Shown: one piece after another, positions 1-9,185 of the stretch
How the letters are laid out: every line of letters starts with the position of its first letter
Position numbering within the stretch: position 1 is the first letter of the stretch
Source of the DNA: Balaenoptera acutorostrata
Lineage: Eukaryota > Chordata > Mammalia > Artiodactyla > Balaenopteridae
DNA: 64,000 nt
NCBI RefSeq assembly: GCF_949987535.1
Contig: NC_080081.1
Span: forward strand, 33,086,428-33,150,427
Direction of reading: 5' to 3'
Notes under the pieces: generated by a model
What the model saw: the letters and a program-made list of their open reading frames with translations, nothing else
What the model was told of the DNA's origin: nothing
Databases searched by the model: none
Program-made: the position numbers and the translations under genes

Positions 1-318
1 AAAAGTTTGCCAACCCCTACTTGAGAAGCTCACAATCTATGGTGGGAGAGAGGTACACATATGCACTTAGTTTTCCTAACATGATTAGTGCTGTAACAGT
101 GGAAAAGTTATTCCTTCTGTCTGTAGAAGTCTGAATTTAATGAGCATATTTAAGGAGAATGAAGGCAATGAGGTAATGAAAGAAGTTCTAAGCAAAGACA
201 TGGAGAATGAGAGCAGAATATAGGGACAGAGAATAATGAGTCCATATTGTATCTGAGAGAAGTTCTGGGAGGAGTATAGAAAGAAGTGGGAGATGAGATT
301 AAGAAAGTACATGAAATC
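1..318. other. Unique flank, no feature
   Basis: No recognised repeat or gene. Its last 31 bases (288-318) are the left target-site copy of the L1 insertion that follows. Confidence 0.5.
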
Positions 319-558
319 TGTGCAAATGTAAATTGGTGCAGACACTGTGGAAAACAGTATGGAGGTTCCTCAAAAAATTAAAAATAGAACTACCATACAA
401 TCCAGCAATTCCACTCCTGGGGATATATACAAAGAAAATGAAGACATTAATTTGAAAAAATATGCATACCTTATGTCCATTGCAGCACTATTTATAATAG
501 CCAGGATGTGGAAGCAACCTAAATGCTCATGAATAGATGAATGGATAAAGAAGATGTG

Positions 559-560
<2 letters not shown>

Positions 561-608
<48 letters not shown>
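561..608. repeat. (AC)24 microsatellite
   Basis: Uninterrupted AC run inside the L1, at the place where other L1 copies here have short TA/CA tracts. Expected to vary in length between individuals. Confidence 0.97.
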
Positions 609-610
<2 letters not shown>

Positions 611-1335
611 GAATATTAGTCATAAAAAAGAATGAAATCTTGCCATTTGTGACAACATAGATGGACCTAGAAGATATTATGCTAAGTGAAATAAGTCAGA
701 CAAAGAAAGGTAAATACTGTGTAATTTCACTTACATGTGGAATCTAAAAACAGATGAACAAACATAAGTAAAGAGAAACAGAGTCATAGATACAGAGAAC
801 AAACAGGTGGTTGCCAGCAGTAAGGCAGGTAGGGGGAGGAGAGAAATAGGTGAGGGAGACTAAGAGGTACAAACTCTCAGTTACAAATGTCATGGGTATG
901 AAATGTATAGTGTGGGAATATAGTCAATAATTATGTAATATCTTTGCATGGCGACAGAGGGAAACTAGACTTATCCTAATGATCATCTTGAAATGTACAG
1001 AAATACTGAATCACTATGTTGTGTACCAGGAAATAACATAGTGTTGTAGATCAATCATACTTCAAAAACAAACAAACTTATAGAAAAAGAGATCAGATTT
1101 ATGGTTACCAGAGGTGGTGGTGTGGGGAGGAGGAATTGGATGAACATGGCCAAACACACAAATTTCCAGCTATAAGATAAATAAGTACTAGGAATGTAAT
1201 GTACAACACGACTGATATAATTAACACATATATATTATATATATAAAACTGTATATTATATACAAATATATATATAATATACAAAACTGTTAAGAAAGTA
1301 TATATTATATATAAATTGTTAAGAAAGTAAATCCT

Positions 1336-1640
1336 GGGCTTCCCTGGTGGCGCAGCGGTTGAGAATCTGCCTGCCAATGCAGGGGACACGGGTTCGAGCC
1401 CTGGTCTGGGAAGATCCCACATGCCGCGGAGCAACTAGGCCCGTGAGCCACAACTACTGAGCCTGCGCGTCTGGAGCCTGTGCTCCACAAGAGAGGCCGC
1501 GATAGTGAGAGGCCCGCGCACCGCGATGAAGAGTGGCCCCCACTTGCCGCAACTACAGAAAACCCTCGTACTGAAACGAAGACCCAACACAGCCAAAAAT
1601 AAATAAATAATTAATTAAATAATTAAAAAAAAAAAAAAAA
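1336..1640 (+). mobile_element. CHR-type tRNA-derived SINE
   Basis: Starts gggcttccctggtggcgcag and ends in an AAATA/A-rich tail. The Pol III A box (tggcgcagcgg) and B box (ggttcgagccc) are both readable. A 15-base TSD, aagaaagtaaatcct, is exact on both sides (1321-1335 and 1640-1654). It has a single copy of the internal ccacaactactga module. The clean TSD and intact boxes suggest a fairly young copy. It lies inside the L1 and is therefore younger than it. Confidence 0.95.
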
Positions 1641-1820
1641 AGAAAGTAAATCCTAAAAATTCTCATCACAAGGAAAAGGAGATGGTAACTATTGTAACTA
1701 TTTCGTGATGTATGTAAGTCAAATCATTATGCTGTACATCTTAAATTTATGTAGTGCTGTATGTCAATTGTATCTTGATAAAAAAAAATGGGAGATGAGA
1801 TTAAGAAAGTACACGAAATC

Positions 1821-2091
1821 AGATTAGGATTTCTAACCTATTCAAAGATTAGGTGTCTCCTATAGCCGGTCATTAAAGATTTTAAAGCAGAAGTGCTTGA
1901 TCAGATCTCTGAGAAAGATAACTCCAGCAGAAATGTGGAGGAGTATTCCAGTTAATTCTACTTTAAAATACCATACCTGGATGCCTATTCCCTTGTTAAA
2001 CTATAAAATAATCCTGTTTAATTGAATAGGCACTGCAGATCTCCACAGGCTGGCTTCATTGTCCCATTGGAAAGGTTTGGCAACCACCTGC
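1821..2091. other. Short unique spacer
   Basis: No repeat or gene recognised between the L1 and the next SINE. Confidence 0.4.
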
Positions 2092-2106
2092 TGCTATAAC
2101 ATTTTC

Positions 2107-2127
2107 TTTTTTTTTTTAAATAAATTT

Positions 2128-2159
<32 letters not shown>

Positions 2160-2438
2160 TTATTTTTGGCTGTGTTGGGTCTTTGTTGCTGTGCACGGCC
2201 CTCTCATTGTCGTGGCTTCTCTTGTTGCGGAGCACGGGCTCTAGGTGCATGGGCTTCAGTAGTTGTGGCTCGTGGGCTCAGTAGTTGTGGCTTGCCAGCT
2301 CTAGAGCACAGGCTCAGCAGTTGTGGCGCATGGGCTTAGTTGCTCCGTGGCATGTGAGATCTTCCCAGGCCAGGGCTCAAACCCATGTCCCTTGCATTGG
2401 CAGGCAGATTCTTAACCACTGCACCACCAGGGAAGCCC
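2107..2438 (-). mobile_element. CHR-type SINE, minus strand
   Basis: Reverse complement of the CHR SINE. It has a T/ATTT-rich tail at 2107-2165 and the tRNA-like head at 2345-2438 ending ccagggaagccc. The TSD tgctataacattttc is exact at 2092-2106 and 2439-2453. It carries about three copies of the internal cagtagttgtgg module. The B box is mutated (gctcaaaccc). Confidence 0.95.
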
Positions 2439-2453
2439 TGCTATAACATTTTC

Positions 2454-3119
2454 AATGCCATAAATATATTAGATAAGAAGGAAAGAAAAAAGAATATCAA
2501 CTATATTCAAAAACATCTTTAAATGGTTTGGTGTATTCTGCTGTAATACTACAATAAAGCAAAATCAGAGTTATCTTTGTATTCAAACAGTAACACCAAC
2601 ATTAAATTTTAAACTGAGTTTAGAAAATAAAATGAGTATATATGTCAGGCATGGAACCCAGAATTTGCTTTAAATATGATGTTAAGCATTTGGCAAACAG
2701 AAACAAACAAAAATACTTGATTGTACTGCAACTCTAGGCATAAAGACATGTGCATTCTTCTGTTATTGGAAAGTGAACTCCAATTGCCAGAGGCAAGTTG
2801 GTTGGGTGGGGGTCATCCACAAGGTGAAACCTCAAGGGAGAAAACTGGTAGGATTGTGTTTCCTTCTCCCATTGTAGGACACTTGTGGGTGTTTGGGAAA
2901 CACAGCATTACGAAAAGTGAAACATATTTTGATACGGCTGGACTTCCTGGTCTTTAATCCTACAGTGTATCTCGTACATCTTCAAGAGTAGTGTACTATG
3001 TGATACATTTTCTAAATTTATTTGACCACAAAGCAATTTTACTCAGAGTATCTAATAGAACTAGTCTATCGTGGAACCCACTTTGGGGAAAAAAATATAC
3101 TAATTATCCTCAAAAGCTA
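2454..3119. other. Apparently unique DNA
   Basis: No repeat family, RNA gene or convincing coding region recognised. The longest open frames are under 80 codons and look random. Confidence 0.4.
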
Positions 3120-3329
3120 CACACCTCTTTGCAGGCAATTTTATCCACTGCTATCTTTCAATAACCATATATTTGCTGATGATGAGCAAATTTATATCTC
3201 CATTCAAGTATTTTCTCTCTTGAGCTCCAGACATGTGTCTTGCAGACAACATCATCTGAATGTCCTGCAAGCACCAAAAAAACCTATATGTCAAAAATTG
3301 TCAACATTTCCATCTCTGCTTCTCCCCAC

Positions 3330-3370
<41 letters not shown>

Positions 3371-3640
3371 TCATTTTCAGCCTTCTGAGTACTCACAATC
3401 TCAGGAAATAGTACTACCGTATGGCCAGTTGCTTCAATAAGAAATCTTGGAGATATCTTTGAGTTCTTTTTCTTCCTTACCACTGATACTCATTCACCTC
3501 CTTGATGTAACTACCTCTGAAATATCTCTTAATTCAAGTCTTTTTTCATAAGCCCTACCACCCTGATTCAAGCAATGGTCTTTAACATACCTCCGGTCTT
3601 GCTTCTTTCCACTCCATTCTTTGTGACATAGACAAATGTT
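3120..3640 (+). mobile_element. Old L2 fragment
   Basis: Pyrimidine-rich sequence with the L2 landmarks tgctgatgatgagcaaatttatatctcc and ttgagctccagacatgtgtc in order. The same landmarks recur in the L2 copy near 53.07 kb. It is split by an AC microsatellite. Strongly diverged and non-coding. Confidence 0.65.
3331..3369. repeat. (AC)n microsatellite
   Basis: About 19 uninterrupted AC units inside the L2 fragment. Confidence 0.97.
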
Positions 3641-3735
3641 ACATGGGTTTATACAGTTGTCAAAACTCACTGCAACACCCAAGATGTGTGCAGTCTATTT
3701 TATGTAAATTATATTTCAATAAATATAAATGTTGC
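3641..3735 (+). mobile_element. Short L1M 3' tail
   Basis: Matches the last part of old L1 3' UTRs: acatgggtttatacagttgt, a tgtgcagtctattttatgta segment and ttcaataaa at the end. A strongly truncated, old copy. Confidence 0.6.
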
Positions 3736-4406
3736 AGCGCCTTGATACCAAGTAATTCAGGTGCCTTTAAATAAGAAAACATAAGTTAGTTACTGGTTCT
3801 CTAATGTAATTATTGCTGAACTAATCATTTTGATTAATGAATTGAATGAATCATCTAAAATTCTGCTGTCATGAGTCAGTGATCTTCTCATGGTTATAAG
3901 CGCCAATAAAACTCAAACTAGTCAGATTGGTACATGTCTAATAAAAAGTAAACACACAGGCAAACCTCAACACTGTAAGGTAAGATTACTCAGAACAAAT
4001 ATTTCAACTCCCAGGCAGAGCCAGTGTTGGCTCAAAGACTACAACATGGTGCTTCTGTAGCTACCTTTTTACCAATTTAAGAAAGAAAGAACTGGGAATT
4101 ACAGACAGAATTCTGTCTCTACATCACATTCTATTTTATATTTGGCAAAATACCCTTATAAACTGTCTTAAAAGCCATTAAGAAAACGCAGGTCTTTTTC
4201 CCACAAATCTCTTTTTTTATCCACATCCTCATACTGTCACGCATATAGGGAAAAAAATCTACATTTCCAAAAGAATTTAACATTTTTTTCTTCACTCTGA
4301 ATTCCTTTAAACAAAGCCCATATATTCAAGAACCAAAAAGGAAAAACATAATTGTGATATTACTTGAAAGGCGGAAACAGAAAATAAAATAAGAATGGCT
4401 TTAAAG
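3736..4406. other. Apparently unique DNA
   Basis: No repeat or gene recognised. Confidence 0.4.
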
Positions 4407-4419
4407 AGCTATAAGTTTA

Positions 4420-4460
4420 TGTAAATCAACTATACGTCAATAAAATAAAAATTTTTTTAA
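4420..4460 (+). mobile_element. Ultra-short L1 insertion (about 41 bp)
   Basis: Consists only of the terminal L1 motif (tgtaaatcaactatacgtca ataaaa) and an A/T tail. It is bracketed by an exact 13-base direct repeat agctataagttta at 4407-4419 and 4461-4473. The same terminal motif ends the longer L1 copies at 12.7, 27.1, 38.6 and 61.2 kb. The TSD shows this is a real, extremely 5'-truncated insertion and not chance similarity. Confidence 0.85.
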
Positions 4461-4473
4461 AGCTATAAGTTTA

Positions 4474-4626
4474 GTTTCCTCATGTAATAGTCCTCATGGA
4501 AGCTTTCAGGGCTGTCATGGCTGCTGCAGGGTACTGAGAATCCAGGACTTTTCATCTACTCGGTATGCCAACTTCAGCTGGCAGCTTCCATCTCTTGGTC
4601 CGATGGCAACTTAAACTCTTACCATC
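4474..4626. other. Short unique spacer
   Basis: Nothing recognised before the ERV-L LTR. Confidence 0.4.
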
Positions 4627-5086
4627 TGTGATGGTTAATTTTTAAATGTCAACCTGACTGGGCCACAGGGGGCCCAGATATTTGATCAAACATTCTTCTG
4701 GGTATGTTGTGGGGTGTGTTTGGACGAGATGAACATTTGAATCAGGAGACTGAGTAAAGTAGACTGCTCTCCTGAATGTGGGTGGGGCCTCAACCAATCA
4801 GTTGAAGGCCTGAATAGAACAAAAAGACCGAACCTCTTGTAAATAAGAAAGAATTCTTCTCTACCTGACAGTTTTCAAATGTGACCTCTGTCTTCTCCTG
4901 CCTTTGGACTCAGGCTCAGACTGGAACTTACATCCTTGGTGGCCTTGGTTCTCGTACCTTCAGATTCAGACTGGAACTATACCACTGGCTCACCTGGGTC
5001 TCTAGCCTGCCAATTTCAGATCTTAAGGCATCTCAGCCTCCATAACTACTTGAGCCAAAAATTTAAAATCAATCTCTCTCTTTCTT

Positions 5087-5125
<39 letters not shown>

Positions 5126-5173
5126 ACACATCCTTTTGGTTCTATATCTCTGGAGAACCAAGAATAATATATA
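4627..5173 (+). mobile_element. ERV-L 5' LTR (MLT2-like)
   Basis: Begins tgtgatggttaatttttaaa and reads through the usual landmarks of this LTR class: tcaacctgactgggc, gtttggacgagatgaacatt, gaaggcctgaatagaac and ctcagcctccataa. It finishes at tctctggagaaccaagaata. About 547 bp, close to the length I expect. It is followed directly by a primer-binding-like site and gag, so it is the 5' LTR. No matching 3' LTR is in the window. Confidence 0.85.
5073..5130. repeat. (TC)n(AC)n microsatellite
   Basis: Compound CT/CTTT then AC repeat near the 3' end of the LTR. Sequences of this kind are typical at this point of these LTRs. Confidence 0.95.
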
Positions 5174-5176
5174 TTT

Positions 5177-5193
5177 TGGTACCAAGAGCGGTT
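5177..5193 (+). other. Retroviral primer-binding site (tRNA-Leu type)
   Basis: tggtaccaagagcggtt begins 3-4 bases after the LTR. It starts with the obligatory TGG and resembles the complement of a leucine tRNA 3' end, as known for ERV-L. The tRNA comparison is from memory and several positions differ. Confidence 0.65.
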
Positions 5194-7021
5194 CTAGAGG
5201 AACAGAAATTTAAGGATGAGTTTTCCAAATTGTTTCAAGAGTTTCTGGTATAGAATGTCTAATCTGATTAGATTTAAAAATGATAACTACTCTATTCCTA
5301 GTGGTAAAGAAAGAACTGATAGTCCGTGGACTGATCTGGCAATAGAGATATGCAAAATACCTCCACTGGATACTCCTAATCAACCACTCCTAAGAAGCAA
5401 GGAGGTGGGTGACTGTGTATATGATACTTTCAAACAATTTGGGAAAACTAACAAATAGAATGAGATTGCCCGGTTGCTCCTAATGTCACTGGACAAAGTG
5501 GTGAAAGTAAAGGATGAGCTCAGGGATTTGAATTCCCAGCTCAAGTACTGCTTCAAAGACTTGAAAGTGTCTACTAGTGCCCTAAAGAAAGCTTTATCTC
5601 CTGTAGCCACGGGGCGAGGATTGCTGAAAATCAAACACAGAATCTTATCTTGTGACTGGTTGAATTACCAGTTGCACTCCCATCCTCACAGGGTGTCTAC
5701 TGTGAAAGTAAGGATATAGATTGGGAAAGAATGGGATGCTGTAAGTTGGTATGGGAAGACCCAGATGAAACGAGGGACATTGAACCCCTAAATTCTGATG
5801 AGTCTTCTCTGCTAATGGAAACAGCCTCCCCACCCCCAGTGGTAGAGGCTTTCCCATCGCCAATGGTAGGTGACAGCCTCTTCAACCCTGTCTAAGGGGA
5901 TTAACCCTGCATTGCCTGGGGAAACTGTAATCAACTCCCCTGAGGCAGTTGCCGTAAAAGACCATCCTGATTCTCCTCAGAACCCCCTCACCACTCCTCT
6001 TTGCTTCTAGACCTATAACTAGATTCACATCACAGTGGGCCCCTAAAGGTGAGGTACAAAGTGTGACCCATGAGAAGGTATGCTGCATTCCAGAAGAACT
6101 TCATGGGTTTTCTAATTTAGACGGAAGTCTGAGGGATGTGTGTGGGAAGGGACACTGAGGGTGTGGATAACGGTGGGAGGAACATAAAGTGGGATCAGGC
6201 CAAATGTATTGATATGAGCTCATGAGCTTAGATTCTGCATTCAGTGTTGCAGCCCAGGGCGTTAGGAAGGGTTCTAACGGTGTGTTTGGTTGGCCAAAAC
6301 ATGGACCAAAATGTGGTCCACAGTGAGCCATTGAGAAATGTTACCTCTGCCTTACTTTAATGTAGAGGAAGGGATTCAAAGGTTTGGAAAGGCTGGAATG
6401 TTAGAGTGGATTAAAGGCTTATTCTCGCACGATGGGAGGGTCTAGCAAACAAACCTACTCTCCACAAATGTGAGAAAGAAATTTGTGAGGGGAGCCTCGG
6501 TATCCTTGAAGAGCTCCGTGATCACTCTTGTTTGCAGGCCAGACCTTAGCAGACACTGAAGTCACTGAATCAGGAAACCTAACTACAATGGGAATAATTA
6601 GATCCCAGCATGGCAGGGGCCAACTGGCAGCATTCAACCTCCAGAGGCATGGTGGATGTGTTATCATAACGGACAGTAGAGTTAAAGCAGCAATCAAGAA
6701 AGTCTACATTGTATATATCCATGGCATTTGGCTAATGGATCATGGTGCTTCTAGAAGTGAAATAGATAGGAAGCCTACTAAGTGCTTCCTCGATCTATAT
6801 ACACAGAAAATTTCCAGATCAGATGAACAAAAGTCTCATCGGAATCATAAAAACAAAGTCATGGTTTCTCAGTTATTTCCCAGACGTAAGCCAGTTTACA
6901 GACCCAGATTCCTAGAAGAAAGGCCCTGGTACACTACCAAAAATTTATACTGTTCATTTTTCTTCCAGCCTTCCCCAAAGGGACCTACAGCCTTTTACCA
7001 GGGTAACTGTGCCTTTCTGGA
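5194..7021 (+). pseudogene. gag: ERV-L gag remnant
   Basis: Decayed capsid-polyprotein gene of an ERV-L provirus; gag forms the particle core in a live element. Open pieces persist at 5216-5458 (80 codons), 5474-5719 (81) and 6528-7046 (172), in different frames. In-frame stops and indels separate them; one stop lies at about 5456 and another near 5717. The first two pieces carry the lysine-rich, helix-like text typical of ERV-L gag. The third is basic near its end and runs up to the start of protease. It sits directly behind the LTR and primer site. It cannot make a functional product. Confidence 0.75.
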
Positions 7022-7102
7022 GTTCTGGACACTGGCTCTGGACTGACACTAATTCCAAGAGACCCAAAACGTCACTGTGGCCCACCGTCAAAGAAGGGGC
7101 CT
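7022..7102 (+). pseudogene. pro: ERV-L protease remnant, N-terminal piece
   Basis: In the frame starting at 7022, codons at 7028-7036 spell Asp-Thr-Gly, the aspartic-protease active site, followed by Ser-Gly and a Leu-Thr-Leu-Ile-Pro stretch. The frame differs from the gag piece before it, as is common at gag-pro borders. Only about 26 codons survive. The retroviral sequence stops at a CHR SINE (7103), and no pol, integrase or dUTPase follows in the window. Confidence 0.75.
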
Positions 7103-7450
7103 GGGCTTCCCTGGTGGCGCAGTGGTTAGGAAGCCGCCTGCCAATGAAGGGGACGTGAGTTTGAGCCCTGGTCCAGGAAGATCCCACATGCCGCGGAGCA
7201 ACTAAGCCCATGTGCCACAACTACTGAGCCTGTGCTGTAGAGCCCGCGAGCCACAACTACTGAGCCCACGTGCCACAACTACTGAAGCCCATGCGCCTAG
7301 AGCCCATGCTCCACAACCGCAATGAGAAGCCCGTACACCACAGTGAAGAGTAGCCCCCGCTCGCCACAACAAGAGAAAAGCCCACGTGCAGCAACGAAGA
7401 CCCAATGCAGCCAAAAATAAATAAAATACAATTAATTAATTTTTAAAAAA
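7103..7450 (+). mobile_element. CHR-type SINE at the broken end of the ERV-L
   Basis: Full-length CHR with three internal ccacaactactga modules, the head gggcttccctggtggcgcag and an AAATAAA-type tail. The B box is mutated (gtttgagccc). I cannot find a TSD, and sequence to the right does not continue the ERV-L. This fits a deletion of the right flank, or insertion at an existing break. Confidence 0.93.
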
Positions 7451-7933
7451 GCAAACTCAACCTTTCCCCAGCATATCAAGGTCATAACTGCCAAAAAGAA
7501 AACTAAAGGAAAACATGCCCTTCTCTTGAGAGTTATCAGACTGATGACACTGCAACATTAGAATGATAGCCATTATTTCACTTATAGACATACAGATAGA
7601 GATGGAGTTGAAGATAAGAGATAACAAGTGAGATTTATTTTTGTTCTTTCTGCCAAATTTTTTCCTGTTCTTTTTTTGTTTATTCATTTCTTTCTGGGTT
7701 GACAACTATACTCAACCTAAAATGAATTTATAATTAATATGATTCTGTTCTAATGGAAATAGCTAAAATTCGAGCTTAGTTTACATCTACTCTTTGCTAG
7801 TCGCTGTTTAAACTGTATTTCTTTCCAAAGTTTTGTGAAGTTGCTTGGTGCACTTTTCATTAGGTTAAAAACACATCATTTGTTTGGAAAAATACATGAT
7901 TTTTTATAAAAGCTCTAATAAATACTAATAAAT
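7451..7933. other. Apparently unique DNA
   Basis: No repeat recognised; it does not look like ERV-L pol. Likely sequence joined to the provirus by a deletion. Confidence 0.4.
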
Positions 7934-8247
7934 TTTTTTAATATATATTCTAGGTATTATTATTTTTAAAATTTTATTTATTTATAGCTGTGTTGGGTCC
8001 TCGTTTCTGTGCGAGGGCTTTCTCTAGTTGCGGCAGCGGGGGCCACTCTTCATCGCAGTGCGCGGGCCTCTCACTATCGCGGCCTCTCCTGTTGCGGAGC
8101 ACAGGCTCCAGATGCGCAGGCTCAGTAATTGTGGCTCACGGGCCTGTTTGCTCCGCGGCATGTGGGATCCTCCCAGACCAGGGCTCGAACCCGTGTCCCC
8201 GGCATTGGCAGGCAGATTCTCAACCACTGCGCCACCAGGGAAGCCCG
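7934..8247 (-). mobile_element. CHR-type SINE, minus strand
   Basis: T-rich tail then a CHR body with one cagtaattgtgg module, ending ccaccagggaagccc. The B box is intact in reverse (gggctcgaacccg). A short TSD, ctaataaat, lies near 7925-7933 and 8249-8257; the left flank has two tandem ctaataaat copies, so the exact left border is uncertain. Confidence 0.93.
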
Positions 8248-8399
8248 CTAATAAATCTTAAATGTTGAAAATTGAAGGAAAAAGACAAAGAGTTTACACA
8301 GAGACTTTCATTTAATAAACTTATAAGTTTATACACATTCATCTTAGCAAACATTTAATCTTTGTAAAAAATTAATAAAACGGAAACCTCAATTAAAAT
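8248..8399. other. Short AT-rich spacer
   Basis: Nothing recognised apart from the SINE target-site copy. Confidence 0.4.
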
Positions 8400-8752
8400 A
8401 GAATCAGGTGACCAGAAAGGGAGCATGCCCTGCTAGAGATCAGAGCCCAACAGAAACAAGAAAGATTTCCTCCTCTTTCTTGCCAAGAGCTCAGCCAATG
8501 AGAGACTGTCAGGACTCAGCCAATGAAAAGCCACTATACTTTGAACACTCAATTCCTCCAATGGATTCTTTGTTTACTACAGCCCTCCCAACTTCCTTTC
8601 CCCTTCTTTAAAACAGTTCTCCTCTCCCTGCTGGGACTTGGTCGAGGCTCGCCATGATTGGAGACCCATAATTGCAATTCTTTGTTGATCCGAATTAATC
8701 CATTTGTGCTGGAGAAATAACTGCCAGTCTATTTGTTTTCGGTCAGCACCGT
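8400..8752 (+). mobile_element. ERV1-like LTR fragment
   Basis: Shows retroviral promoter architecture: two CCAAT boxes in nearly identical context (cagccaatgagag at 8492 and cagccaatgaaaag at 8518). Then comes a pyrimidine-rich stretch, a tttaaaa TATA-like box near 8607 and a terminal gagaaataactgccagtcta segment ending about ggtcagca. This resembles gamma-type LTRs. The 5' border is unclear and no second LTR or internal region is seen. Confidence 0.55.
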
Positions 8753-8944
8753 CTTCTTTTCAGATGAAAGTTTGCTGCTTGCAGCCATGGGGACTTCATG
8801 GGCAGGCGAGTTTCCAGGATGTCTGATATAAACAAGATGGGATTTGGTTCAGTTACAGATTAAAGTGAACACAGCATGGAGGCGGGTAGAATAAAGTGGA
8901 ATAGAGGCCATAGCATAGGTTCATCTTGGGACACGGTGTCATAT

Positions 8945-9185
8945 AAGGACATACTCTAGAATCAGGGTTCAATGCCCAGCTCTGCTTCTTACTAGATGCC
9001 TGATCATGGGTAAGCTCCCTAATCTTACTAGACATCAGTTCCCCCTTCTGCAAAATTAGGTTAATAATAGTACTTATTGCATAAAGTATTGGAAGGACCA
9101 AATGACACAGACATATAAATCTTTTAGCAAAGTGTATAATATGGTGAATATTTTAATAAATAGTTGCCATTATTATTATTATCAT
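8945..9185 (+). mobile_element. MIR SINE
   Basis: MIR landmarks in order: gttcaatgcccagctctgct, cttactagatgcctgatcat, cagttcccccttctgcaaaa and a 3' aataaatagttgccattatt end. Old, diverged copy. Confidence 0.8.

Larger units (their letters stand above)
319..1789 (+). mobile_element. 5'-truncated L1 (L1MA-like) 3' end
   Basis: The copy starts in the last part of ORF2 (codons like those of the L1 C-terminal segment around 347-660). It runs through a long 3' UTR and ends in an A-run at 1780-1788. It is flanked by a 31-base direct repeat, 288-318 and 1790-1820, with one mismatch (atg/acg, a CpG-type change). That is a TSD and shows the whole stretch came in as one insertion. A CHR SINE (1336-1640) landed in it later, and an AC microsatellite and a TA-rich tract grew inside. 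The element is dead. Confidence 0.85.

Noticed and set aside
561..608. Regular repeats that could be read as a CRISPR-like array
   Set aside because: Simple AC microsatellite in a mammalian L1; no repeat-spacer structure anywhere in the window.
1345..1410. tRNA gene-like A and B boxes
   Set aside because: They belong to the tRNA-derived head of a CHR SINE; there is no folded anticodon arm and acceptor stem of a real tRNA gene. The same holds for the other SINE copies.
3022..3483. Frames containing Thr-His or Cys-Val repeats
   Set aside because: Translations of the AC microsatellite inside an L2 fragment.
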